From assembly GCA_965214435.1 (NCBI GenBank), contig OZ243960.1:434001-498000 (forward strand): a stretch of 64,000 nucleotides of DNA, in the 5' to 3' direction. Shown piece by piece: positions 42,493-50,565 of this stretch. Within the stretch, counting starts at the first letter, position 1. The number at the start of each line of letters is the position of its first letter. The notes beneath the pieces are model-generated. The model made no database searches and was not told where the DNA came from. It saw only the letters and a list, made by a program, of their open reading frames with translations. The position numbers were made by a program, and so were the translations under genes. Source of the DNA: Rubrobacter_A sp965214435 (lineage in GTDB: Bacteria > Actinomycetota > Rubrobacteria > Rubrobacterales > Rubrobacteraceae).

Positions 42493-43368
42493 CTACAAGC
42501 CGGAGACCTGGTAGCGGTCCCGGCCACTGTCTTTACAAGCGTACATGGCGCGGTCGGCGTCGCGCAGCAGGTCTCCGCCCCGATCCTCCCCGGAACCGCT
42601 GAAAGCGACCCCGACGCTCGCCGTTACCCGAGCTTTCGAACCCCGGACGGCAAACGGCTCCCGGAGATCCTCTACTATCCTATCGGCGGTCCGGACGGCG
42701 GTCTTTAAGTCCAGGACCTTCAGCAGTATGGCAAACTCGTCTCCGCTCAGACGGGCGGCCATATCTTCCGGTCTCAGACCCGAAGTCAGGCGCCGGGAGA
42801 CCTCGACCAGCAGTTGGTCCCCAATATCATGCCCGAAAGTGTCGTTTACCTTTTTAAAGCCGTCGAGGTCCAGGAACAGGACCGCGACCGCGTCCTCGGA
42901 CCGGCCGCTCCTCAGCTCCTTTAAGGCAAGGTCCAGGCGTTCGGTAAACAGCACCCGGTTGGGCAACCCGGTCAGGTCGTCGTGAGAAGCCCGGTGCTCC
43001 AGTAGTTTCGCCTGAGTCAGGATTTTCTCGTTCAGATCCCGCAGCCGACCGACCAGGACCCCGGCCGCGACCACGACAAAAGCTCCCGGAACGCCGCCCC
43101 CGGCGGCCAGTGTCTCCAGTAGCTCTTCAGTGCCGACGCCCCCGACCGTGTTCAGCAAGAGGAGGTTTAGCGGGACGCTGATCATGACCCCCGCCGCGAA
43201 ACCGGCTTTCGCCCCACATAACCAGCCGATAGCCACCACCGGTAGCATGGACAGGGCGGCCACCTCGCTCCCCAACGAGCCGTAAAGCAGCGCGAAGATC
43301 ATCGTATAAGCGGCGACAGCCGCCATCATAATAAAGAAGCTGCTGTAGTAGCGCCGGACAAAGCCCAC
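42493..43368 (-). CDS. Membrane-bound diguanylate cyclase (GGDEF)
   Basis: A 291-residue protein with about four N-terminal membrane helices (residues 10-115) and a GGDEF domain (130-290). The active site reads ARLSGDEFAIL, so the first Gly of GGDEF is Ser, a variant still found in working cyclases; metal and catalytic residues are kept. An RxxD I-site (RPED) lies five residues before it. The LTGLPNRVLFTERLDLAL block is normal. It would make c-di-GMP in response to membrane or extracellular state. Confidence 0.9.
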   Translation of the reverse strand: MGFVRRYYSSFFIMMAAVAAYTMIFALLYGSLGSEVAALSMLPVVAIGWLCGAKAGFAAGVMISVPLNLLLLNTVGGVGTEELLETLAAGGGVPGAFVVVAAGVLVGRLRDLNEKILTQAKLLEHRASHDDLTGLPNRVLFTERLDLALKELRSGRSEDAVAVLFLDLDGFKKVNDTFGHDIGDQLLVEVSRRLTSGLRPEDMAARLSGDEFAILLKVLDLKTAVRTADRIVEDLREPFAVRGSKARVTASVGVAFSGSGEDRGGDLLRDADRAMYACKDSGRDRYQVSGL

Positions 43369-43430
43369 GAAATATTATCGTCCGGCCGGGCACAAACCTT
43401 TAGCCGCTAGAGCGTCTGATCCACACCGCT

Positions 43431-43619
43431 CTATTTAAAGCGGTACTGCCGGTACATGCCGGCGCTCTCGTCCACGTCGGCCTCGGTAACGTGATCGCGG
43501 CCCCTGGACGCGACCCGCTCCTCGATGCGTTTGCGGATAAACTTGCGCATCAGAAACGGGCTGCGCTTTATCCGGCGGTCGGCCTCCGGGTCCCAAGTGA
43601 TCTCCGTTTTTTCCGCCAT
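43431..43619 (-). CDS. Stand-alone PCP_red domain protein
   Basis: A 62-residue protein made only of the PCP_red helical domain: ITWDPEADRRIKRSPFLMRK and FIRKRIEERVASRGRDHVTE. It matches the three such domains in the 781-residue fusion protein (W..EA...L...P.F...), with the same W/EA/PF spacing. PCP_red is the C-terminal part of protochlorophyllide reductase subunit B, but no bch gene is in the window and nothing here suggests phototrophy. A free-standing regulator or partner of the fusion protein is plausible. Confidence 0.8.
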   Translation of the reverse strand: MAEKTEITWDPEADRRIKRSPFLMRKFIRKRIEERVASRGRDHVTEADVDESAGMYRQYRFK

Positions 43620-43734
43620 CGAGAGGCTCCTTTTCAGACTTTTGGATCTACATCTATTCTACCGCAGCTTTCTGCGGAACCCGCCAGGTAATGCGGCTAA
43701 CAACGCCGCTACTCTCCGGCGCTAGAATAACGTC

Positions 43735-44685
43735 ATGGAAAGTCACGCAATGCTTGAAGTACGGGATGTAAGCCGGCTGTACAAGAGTAGCGGGCGGGGC
43801 ATCGAGGGGATCGGGCTGACGGTCCGTCCCGGCGAGGTCTACGGCCTCATGGGACCCAACGGCTCCGGCAAGAGCACGCTGTTACGTGTACTCTCCACCG
43901 CGATGCAACCGGACGGCGGCGGTTTCAGGGTCGGTGGGAACGACGGGCTCGCCGAGACGCGTAAAGTCCGGGCAAAGACTGGGCTCATGGTAGACCGGCC
44001 GACCCACTACGGCGACCTCTCCGGCTGGGCGAACGCTTTCCTGTTCGCAAGCTCCTACGGTATGCCGCGGAAAAAAGCCGAGCAGGCTTTGATGGAACTC
44101 TTCGAGTACTTCGGGCTCTCGGAGTACCGGGACGAGCGCGTAAAGAACTACTCTTACGGGATGGGCAAGAAACTCGCCCTCATAGAGGCGATGGCCCACA
44201 GCCCGGAGTTTCTGATCCTCGACGAACCCTCGCTCGGCCTCGACTATACCTCCCAGCTAGCCTTTCAGCGCAAGCTGCGGGAGCTTTCCTCCGAGGGCGT
44301 CGCCGTCCTGCTCGCCAGCAACCAGGTAGATGAGGTCGAGTCGTTGTGCGACCGGGTCGGATTTCTCTACAAAGGCCGCATCCTTTCAGAAGGGACGCCA
44401 GAGGAGCTTACCGCGACCGTCGTCGGCGTAAAGCGGATCGTGGCGACGCTCCGGAATCCGGTCGGGTACGAGCCCATAAGAGATGTTTCGGGCGTCCAGC
44501 AGGTAACGACTGAGGGGCGGGACCTGGTGATCCACTGCAAGGACCAACCGAACATCGTGGCCGACGTGGTAGCGGGCATCGTGGCCGCGGGCGGGGACAT
44601 TACGGACCTCCTGGTGCGCCGCCCGAACCTCGAAGACGTATTCGTAAAACTTACCGGAGAGGCGCTCGCCGATGCGAGGAACTGA
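43735..44685 (+). CDS. ABC transporter ATP-binding protein (exporter type)
   Basis: A 316-residue ATPase. Walker A GPNGSGKST near residue 43, signature YSYGMGKKLAL (variant of LSGGQ), Walker B FLILDEPSLGLD, and a C-terminal domain typical of drug- or lipid-exporting DrrA/CcmA-type proteins. The start is ATG 43735, with ATG 43750 an alternative. The permease begins 3 bases after its stop, so they make a two-gene exporter. Substrate unknown. Confidence 0.92.
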   Translation: MESHAMLEVRDVSRLYKSSGRGIEGIGLTVRPGEVYGLMGPNGSGKSTLLRVLSTAMQPDGGGFRVGGNDGLAETRKVRAKTGLMVDRPTHYGDLSGWANAFLFASSYGMPRKKAEQALMELFEYFGLSEYRDERVKNYSYGMGKKLALIEAMAHSPEFLILDEPSLGLDYTSQLAFQRKLRELSSEGVAVLLASNQVDEVESLCDRVGFLYKGRILSEGTPEELTATVVGVKRIVATLRNPVGYEPIRDVSGVQQVTTEGRDLVIHCKDQPNIVADVVAGIVAAGGDITDLLVRRPNLEDVFVKLTGEALADARN

Positions 44686-44688
44686 ACT

Positions 44689-45414
44689 ATGCTGAGGCTC
44701 AACCCGCCGGACGCTTACTGGAAAAAGGACGTGGTCGCGTTCTTCTCCAAGAAATTCGCGTTGATCATAAAGATGATCTACCCTCTCGCCCTCATAGTCC
44801 CGGTGGCCGTGACCGATATCCCGGCCCAGTACGCCGCGGCGGTTATCGGGATCGTGGCAATTATGTCCGGGACTTTCGGGGCTGGAGAGACGCTGACCAG
44901 CGACCTTAATGACGGCATTCTGATGCGTCTGGCCCTCACCCCGCTCCGGCCACAGAAGATAGTCTTCGAGGTGCTGGCGGTCAACGCCCTTCTGGACTTT
45001 CTGCAACTCTTGCCACCGCTGGTGATCGTGTTCCTGCTACACCCGGCTCCGCCACTGGTGATGCTGGCCGCGGCGTTTGGTGTGTTGATGACGCTGGTCG
45101 CGGCGAACTGTATCGGTATATTTATCGCGAACTTCACCACTTCTCCGGCGGACGTGCTGTTGTACGCGACGGCTATTCTATTCCCCCTGATCTACCTGTC
45201 CGGATTTTTCCGCAACCAGCACCCGGAAGGTATCCTCGCCACCCTGCGCGGCTTCGTCCCCTTCGCCTACATGAACGACGCCCTAAAGGAAGTGTTCGGC
45301 CTTGCCACCCGCACCGCGCCGGTCGAGGTCTTTATCTACCCGACGATCATCTGCGCCGTCATGGCCGCAGGCGTCTGCCTTTTGGCCCCGCGCCTCCTGT
45401 CTTTCAGAACCTAG
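44689..45414 (+). CDS. ABC-2 type permease
   Basis: A 241-residue membrane protein with six predicted helices (for example AAVIGIVAIMSGTFGAGETL and VLLYATAILFPLIYLSGFF). ABC2_membrane family; partner of the ATPase immediately upstream. Usual size for DrrB-like permeases. ATG 44689 lies 3 bases after the ATPase stop. Confidence 0.9.
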   Translation: MLRLNPPDAYWKKDVVAFFSKKFALIIKMIYPLALIVPVAVTDIPAQYAAAVIGIVAIMSGTFGAGETLTSDLNDGILMRLALTPLRPQKIVFEVLAVNALLDFLQLLPPLVIVFLLHPAPPLVMLAAAFGVLMTLVAANCIGIFIANFTTSPADVLLYATAILFPLIYLSGFFRNQHPEGILATLRGFVPFAYMNDALKEVFGLATRTAPVEVFIYPTIICAVMAAGVCLLAPRLLSFRT

Positions 45415-45419
45415 CTCTC

Positions 45420-46238
45420 TCAGTTTACGCCCCGGCGCTTGAGGCCGGCCTTGCAGCGTTTCTCCAGGTCCTTTTGCGCCCGCCAGCGGGTTATAAGACC
45501 GGGTAGCTTGCCGAGTTCGCGCGAACCGGTGCGGCTATCCACGGAAAGCCAGCTGTTTTCCAGACGTCCGGTCAGGAGGAGTGAGACGTGTAACTCTCTG
45601 TCAGGCACCGAGAAGTCGTGGTAGAGGAGCGCCGCTGGAATTCCCTCCGGTAGTACAGCTTCCGGTAAGTATGTCCGGAGAGCTACTTTGTCCGTGTCCC
45701 AGTCATCCACCCGGACGGTGGTAGAGAATAAGCTTGCGCCATTCCCATAGGCCAGAACGCCGTGCTCGTCGCCGGTACGGCGGGCGGCGGGTCGGGGGGC
45801 TTCCGTCGGCGTGAAGCGGACGATGAGGCGCGGCATGTACCACCAGTTGTCGCGGCGGAGCAGCAGGCTGCCGATGATCCCTCGCGCGGGCGGGAACTTC
45901 CGAAGCTCCCAGTATAAGAGCTTATCCGCGAACAGGTCTCCCTCATGGTCCGGGGTTACTTCTACCCGGCCCTTTACGGCCAGTGGGGTCCAGCCGACGT
46001 AGGCCCTGCGGGAGTCGGAGAAGGTCAGGGCTACCTGCGGTGAACGTTCCAGGTCGCGGGCTAACTCCTCGCGGGCGTAGGGCAGCGCGAAGGCCGGGGC
46101 ACCGTCGAGGGGTAGCGGGATGAGAGGCTCTATACGGGGTTTGCCGTCCGCGTCGGTGTAGGCGAGCTCGGCTACGGCGGCCGTCTCAGCCGTGGTTGCG
46201 AGGGCCTGCGGGTCGAGTCTGTCGTCCGGGTTATCCAT
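45420..46238 (-). CDS. PNPOx-like (flavin-binding split barrel) protein
   Basis: A 272-residue protein whose first 150 residues have the pyridoxamine 5'-phosphate oxidase-like split barrel pattern (VAELAYTDADGKPRIEPLIP; SPQVALTFSDSRRAYVGWTPLAVKGRVEV). Members bind FMN or F420. The C-terminal 100 residues are extra and unassigned. It converges on the ABC exporter (gap 5 bases). Substrate unknown. Confidence 0.78.
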   Translation of the reverse strand: MDNPDDRLDPQALATTAETAAVAELAYTDADGKPRIEPLIPLPLDGAPAFALPYAREELARDLERSPQVALTFSDSRRAYVGWTPLAVKGRVEVTPDHEGDLFADKLLYWELRKFPPARGIIGSLLLRRDNWWYMPRLIVRFTPTEAPRPAARRTGDEHGVLAYGNGASLFSTTVRVDDWDTDKVALRTYLPEAVLPEGIPAALLYHDFSVPDRELHVSLLLTGRLENSWLSVDSRTGSRELGKLPGLITRWRAQKDLEKRCKAGLKRRGVN

Positions 46239-46352
46239 CGGGTTGTAATAGTAACTCCCGGACCGTATAGTGGGCCATCGGGTCTAGGGTTTACGACCGA
46301 AGACCGGGGAAAAGGTAACGCGCGGGCGTTCGGAAGCGAGGAGGAACGGGAT

Positions 46353-48068
46353 ATGCCGGCTATAGCCGTGGTCGTGGTGGTACTGGTCGCTTTCTTTTTT
46401 GCATACCGGTTCTATTCGAGGTATTTGGCGGAGAAGATCTACGTTCTGGACAAGTCCTACGCGACCCCGGCGCACGAGTTCGAGGACGGGGTGGATTTCG
46501 TCCCGACGAACAAACACGTGCTATTCGGGCACCACTTCACGAGTGTTGCGGGGGCGGCTCCCATCGTGGGGCCGGCTATCGCCGCGTTCTGGGGCTGGTT
46601 GCCGGCGCTGATCTGGATCACGCTCGGCACCATCTTTGCCGCCGGTGTCCACGACTTCGGGTCGCTGGTCGTCTCGGTCCGGAACCGGGGACAGAATATC
46701 GGGACGCTTTCTTCGGGCGTTATTAGCAACCGCGCCCGCAGTCTGTTTCTGATCATCCTGTTCTTCCTGCTTACGCTGGTGAACGCGGTGTTCGGGGTGG
46801 TCATGGCTATCCTCTTTGTAGCGAACCCTGGCGCGGTGATCCCGGCGGTGGCGATCATCCCGATAGCCATGGTTATCGGGCAGTTCGCCTACCGGGGACG
46901 AGGCCCGATCCTGATCCCGGCGCTCGGAGCCGTGGCGCTCCTTTACATACTGATTCCCATCGGACAGGCGTTGCCGATACAGGTCGACGGTCTGGCGGGC
47001 ATCTTCGGGCTGGAGCCCCGGACGATGTGGATAATCCTGATCTTCGCCTACACGTGGTTCGCCTCGCGGCTGCCGGTGTGGCTCCTCTTGCAGCCGCGGG
47101 ACTACATCAACTCCTTCCAGCTCTTTGTGGCGCTCGGCGTGATCTTCCTCGGCATAGCGGTCGGCTTTGACACCATCGCCGCCCCGGCTATCAACTCGAA
47201 CGTCCCGGCGGGCTCGCCGAGCATCTTCCCGTTTCTGTTCGTGACCATCGCCTGCGGTGCGATCTCCGGCTTCCACACCCTGGTAGCTTCCGGTACCTCC
47301 TCCAAGCAGTTAGATAACGAGGAGGACGCCCGGTACGTCGGCTACATGGGCGCTCTGGGCGAGGGCTCGCTGGCGCTCGGGTCGCTGCTGGCGGTCACGG
47401 CAGGTCTCGGGGCCACCGGTTGGCAGCAGAACTACCCGGATTTCGCTACCGCTTCGGACGGCGCGGTCGGCAACTTTACTCAGGGTGTGGGGAGCTTTGC
47501 CAGTAACCTCGGCATCCCGGAGACGCTCGGCGTCATCTTCGCCGCGGTCGTGGTCATCACGTTCGCCGGGACGACGATGGACACCGGCATCCGGCTTCAG
47601 AGGTACATAATCCAGGAGATCGGGGAGATCATCCGCGTCCGGCCCCTGACCCGCAACGTTACGCTGACGACCACCATCGGCGTTCTGGTACCTTTGGGTC
47701 TCGCGCTGTATCCCGGTGGCGGACAGGGAGGCGAGTCCGGTTTCGTCTTCGGCTACCTGTGGCGGCTCTTTGGGACCACTAACCAGCTCACCGCCGGACT
47801 CGCGCTGACCGTGGTCGCGGTCTGGGTCTTTACCCGCAACCGCAACCCGATAGCCCAAATCGTACCGCTCGTCTTCCTCCTGGCGATGACCACCTACGCA
47901 CTGGGTATCCAACTCGTGGAATTTTTTAACGAGGGCGCGTGGCTGCTCCTCGTCGTAGACACGATAATATTTATCCTGGCCGTCTGGCTAATAATAGAAG
48001 CCATAGCAGCCTTTAACCGGGCGCGCGGCCAGCGGGACCGGGCACAGCGGGGAACGAGCCCGCAGTGA
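46353..48068 (+). CDS. cstA: Carbon starvation protein CstA-type transporter
   Basis: A 571-residue membrane protein with about 15 helices and the CstA signatures: VPTNKHVLFGHHFTSVAGAA, GPAIAAFWGWLPALIWITLG and GFHTLVASGTSSKQLDNE. It is shorter than Escherichia coli CstA (701) but matches the shorter family form. CstA members take up peptides or pyruvate under carbon limitation. It starts at ATG 46353 behind GAGGAGGAAC. Three genes follow on the same strand with small gaps. Confidence 0.93.
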   Translation: MPAIAVVVVVLVAFFFAYRFYSRYLAEKIYVLDKSYATPAHEFEDGVDFVPTNKHVLFGHHFTSVAGAAPIVGPAIAAFWGWLPALIWITLGTIFAAGVHDFGSLVVSVRNRGQNIGTLSSGVISNRARSLFLIILFFLLTLVNAVFGVVMAILFVANPGAVIPAVAIIPIAMVIGQFAYRGRGPILIPALGAVALLYILIPIGQALPIQVDGLAGIFGLEPRTMWIILIFAYTWFASRLPVWLLLQPRDYINSFQLFVALGVIFLGIAVGFDTIAAPAINSNVPAGSPSIFPFLFVTIACGAISGFHTLVASGTSSKQLDNEEDARYVGYMGALGEGSLALGSLLAVTAGLGATGWQQNYPDFATASDGAVGNFTQGVGSFASNLGIPETLGVIFAAVVVITFAGTTMDTGIRLQRYIIQEIGEIIRVRPLTRNVTLTTTIGVLVPLGLALYPGGGQGGESGFVFGYLWRLFGTTNQLTAGLALTVVAVWVFTRNRNPIAQIVPLVFLLAMTTYALGIQLVEFFNEGAWLLLVVDTIIFILAVWLIIEAIAAFNRARGQRDRAQRGTSPQ

Positions 48069-48096
48069 GAGAGCTAGCAACTAGAGGAGAAGTCGG

Positions 48097-48525
48097 ATGA
48101 GGCACAGGATCATCCTGGTCCGCGAGTGGGACTCCCAGACGAGCGCCTCCGGGTGCTGCGGCAGGCTCGGCGGCGAGAACACCGAGCTTGGCGACCCGGA
48201 GACCTTCCGGCACAACCGCGTCGAGATGGAGTCGATGGGCGAGGTCTACCGGGCGCTCCGCGAGGACCTCTTCGATGAAGACGTCGAGATGAACGTCGTA
48301 GACCCGCGGAACATGATCTGGCTAATACCCTCCGTGCTCCGCGACGCCCGCAAGCGTGGCCTCTCGGTGCGCGAGACTTTCAAACAGATAAACCGCGGCG
48401 TCTCCTACAACGCCGTAATATTCGACGGCAAGGTGCTCTTCTCCGGCCACGTGCCGTCCGCCGGAGAAGCCGTATCCGCGGTCCGCTCCGAACTTTCCGA
48501 GATGGAACCGGCGGGGGTCTCCTAG
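48097..48525 (+). CDS. CC-motif protein upstream of cory-CC-star, unknown
   Basis: A 142-residue protein. Near residue 20 it has SASGCCGRLGGE, a vicinal Cys pair in a thioredoxin-like setting; the strands and helices around it (RIILVREWDS; VEMNVVDPRNMIWLIPSVL; VSYNAVIFDGKVLFSG) fit a thioredoxin-like fold. The vicinal pair could bind a metal, arsenic-like thiophile or act in redox. It lies 28 bases after cstA and one base before the cory-CC-star gene. The family has no established function that I know. Confidence 0.65.
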   Translation: MRHRIILVREWDSQTSASGCCGRLGGENTELGDPETFRHNRVEMESMGEVYRALREDLFDEDVEMNVVDPRNMIWLIPSVLRDARKRGLSVRETFKQINRGVSYNAVIFDGKVLFSGHVPSAGEAVSAVRSELSEMEPAGVS

Positions 48526-48526
48526 A

Positions 48527-48793
48527 GTGTCGCCCGGCCTCAGGGACCTGTACAACAGGCTCAACGAACTGAACGAGGAGTTTCTGGTCAGCAAGTGGCG
48601 CTCGGGCCTCCAGAAAGAAGCCACCCGCCAGGAAGACGCTTTTATGGCGCTCTTATTCCTCGAAGCCCTCGGTGTGCCGAACCCGACGAGTTACTACGCC
48701 CTGGAGTTGTACCCGGAGTTCGTCGAGTCGTTCCACCAGTGGCACCGCCGGATGGGTATACAGACGTTCCCGGAAGCCGGCTTCTGCTGCTAA
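48527..48793 (+). CDS. Cory-CC-star protein
   Basis: An 88-residue protein ending in two Cys directly before the stop (EAGFCC-stop), the defining trait of the cory-CC-star group. The rest is helical (LRDLYNRLNELNEEFLVSKW; TSYYALELYPEFVESFHQWH). It starts at GTG 48527, one base after the stop of the CC-motif gene, and an ArsA-type ATPase follows 25 bases later; cory-CC-star genes are known to accompany such ATPases. The C-terminal Cys pair would be a natural metal or thiol site. Role unknown. Confidence 0.78.
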   Translation: MSPGLRDLYNRLNELNEEFLVSKWRSGLQKEATRQEDAFMALLFLEALGVPNPTSYYALELYPEFVESFHQWHRRMGIQTFPEAGFCC

Positions 48794-48818
48794 GTCTGGG
48801 CTGTAGCACGAGGCTATC

Positions 48819-49751
48819 TTGAGACGGCTGGTATTTTTCGGCGGCAAGGGTGGGGTCGGTAAGACGACGCTCGCGGCGGCTTTCGCGACGCTGTTGGCTT
48901 CGCGCGGCGAGAAGACGCTCCTGGTCTCGACAGACCCGGCACATTCCACGGCGGACATCCTGGGCGTCCGGTTGTCGGGAGAGCCGGAGCAGGTTGAGGG
49001 AAAGCTCTGGGCTGTCGAGATAGACGCGGCGGCGGATGCGGCGGCTTATGTAGAGAGGATCAAGGTCGACGCCCGGGAGTCGGTTAGTGCCGAAGTGCTG
49101 CCGACGGTAGAACAGCACCTCGACCTCGCGAAGTCCAGCCCCGGTACCGAGGAGTCGGCGCTCTTCGACCGGTTTGTGGAGCTAATTTCCCTGTGCCCCG
49201 AGGAGTACGACCGCATCGTATTCGACACCGCCCCAACCGGACACACGCTCCGCCTATTGACGCTACCGGCTCTCCTATCGACCTGGGCCGAGGGTGTAGT
49301 CCGCCAGCGGGAGAAGGTCGCCGGCATGGAGCGGATGCTAAAGAACATGGCCGGCGAGGACCGTCCGGGCGGCGACCCTATCCTGGAGCGGCTGCGGGAG
49401 CGCACGAGGCGCTTCCACCACGCCCGCCACCGGCTCGTGGACGATACGACGTTCTATTTGGTACTCATTCCCGAGCGCCTCCCCATAGAAGAGACGGGAC
49501 GCGCCCTCGAAACCTTGACCACGAACGGCGTCAATGTCGGGGCCCTCGTGGTAAACCGGGTGCTGCCGGAGATAGTCGAGGGAGACTTTATGCGTGAGCG
49601 CCTCCGTCAGCAGTCCGAGTATCTTTCGGAGATAAAAAGCCGCTTTGCGGGCTGGCGTGTGATCCAGGTCCAGCAGGACGCCCGCGACATTACCCACCAA
49701 GAGCAGCTAGAACCCGTGGCGCAGCAGCTAGCCGCCGCCGGTCTCCGCTAA
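48819..49751 (+). CDS. ArsA-family ATPase
   Basis: A 310-residue ATPase of the ArsA/GET3 type. The deviant Walker A FFGGKGGVGKTTLA is at residue 6 and STDPAHSTADIL follows, both typical; the switch region reads IVFDTAPTGHTLRLL. Many ArsA proteins pump arsenite or, as GET3, insert tail-anchored proteins. The arsenical-binding Cys residues of true ArsA are not evident. TTG 48819 follows GAGG at a proper distance. It probably acts with the two CC proteins encoded immediately upstream; cargo unknown. Confidence 0.9.
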   Translation: MRRLVFFGGKGGVGKTTLAAAFATLLASRGEKTLLVSTDPAHSTADILGVRLSGEPEQVEGKLWAVEIDAAADAAAYVERIKVDARESVSAEVLPTVEQHLDLAKSSPGTEESALFDRFVELISLCPEEYDRIVFDTAPTGHTLRLLTLPALLSTWAEGVVRQREKVAGMERMLKNMAGEDRPGGDPILERLRERTRRFHHARHRLVDDTTFYLVLIPERLPIEETGRALETLTTNGVNVGALVVNRVLPEIVEGDFMRERLRQQSEYLSEIKSRFAGWRVIQVQQDARDITHQEQLEPVAQQLAAAGLR

Positions 49752-49765
49752 GATATACTAACTTC

Positions 49766-50326
49766 ATGCAAGGATCCGCTGTCCCGCACCGACCGCTCAG
49801 CGTAGAGGAGTACCTGGAGCTCGAAGAAAGCGTCACGGTCCGCCACGAGTACGTGGGCGGGATGGTCTACGCGCGGGCCGGGACCACCAAGCGCCACAAC
49901 CGGATCTCCCTGAACATAGCAGCGCGTCTCCTGCTCGCTGCCCGGGGAGGTCTTTGTCGCATCTACGTCAGTGCCGTAAAGGTGCGAGCCGCGGAAGACG
50001 CCTTCTACTACCCGGACGTAATGGTGGCCTGCGGACCGGAAGACGAGGACGACGACCCGCTGTTCGAGGAAGATCCCTATCTCATCGTGGAAGTGGCCTC
50101 CCCGAGTACTAGCGCCATAGACCGGCGCGAGAAGCTGCTGGCCTACAAGCGGCTCTCCGGCCTCCAGGCGTACCTGATAGTCGAGCAGGACGCTAGGAAA
50201 GTCGAGCGTCACTGGCGCGACGCTGAAGGGCTCTGGTGGCAGGCCGAACTCACCGGCGAAGGTACGATACCGATACCCTGCCCGGAGACCAACCTCTCCC
50301 TCGCGGAGGTCTACGAGGATTTGTAG
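49766..50326 (+). CDS. Uma2-family (DUF820) PD-(D/E)xK nuclease-like protein
   Basis: A 186-residue protein with the Uma2 order: VEEYLELEESVTVRHEYVGG, then HNRISLNIAARLL, YYPDVMVACG (conserved Asp), then YLIVEVASPSTSAIDRREK (E-x-[ST]) and KLLAYKRLSGLQAYLIVEQD. Uma2 proteins are abundant in cyanobacteria and deep actinobacteria and have a restriction-nuclease-like fold; their biological role is unclear. It starts at ATG 49766, 14 bases after the ArsA gene. Confidence 0.88.
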   Translation: MQGSAVPHRPLSVEEYLELEESVTVRHEYVGGMVYARAGTTKRHNRISLNIAARLLLAARGGLCRIYVSAVKVRAAEDAFYYPDVMVACGPEDEDDDPLFEEDPYLIVEVASPSTSAIDRREKLLAYKRLSGLQAYLIVEQDARKVERHWRDAEGLWWQAELTGEGTIPIPCPETNLSLAEVYEDL

Positions 50327-50565
50327 GCCTGCTTTCGCCGGCACTCGGGAGAGGTGTAGTGGCCTTGTCAGAACTTGGTATCGGCATGAGGTTTTTGCTA
50401 CTTCCTTACTTCTCGCGACTATACACTAGACGCCCTGGAAGTTAGGATTGCAGAAGGCTTAGCTCCGTGGGTTGGGGTAGGTTGTTCGAGTGCGAGTACT
50501 GCCCGCTTCTACGAGACGGCTACGCGGCTCTCGTCGGGTGAGTCAGTACGAAGGGAGATGATCCG

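Noticed and set aside
50327..50565. Possible tRNA or small RNA in the 239-base gap before the helicase
   Set aside because: No cloverleaf arms or CCA end; only short chance palindromes.
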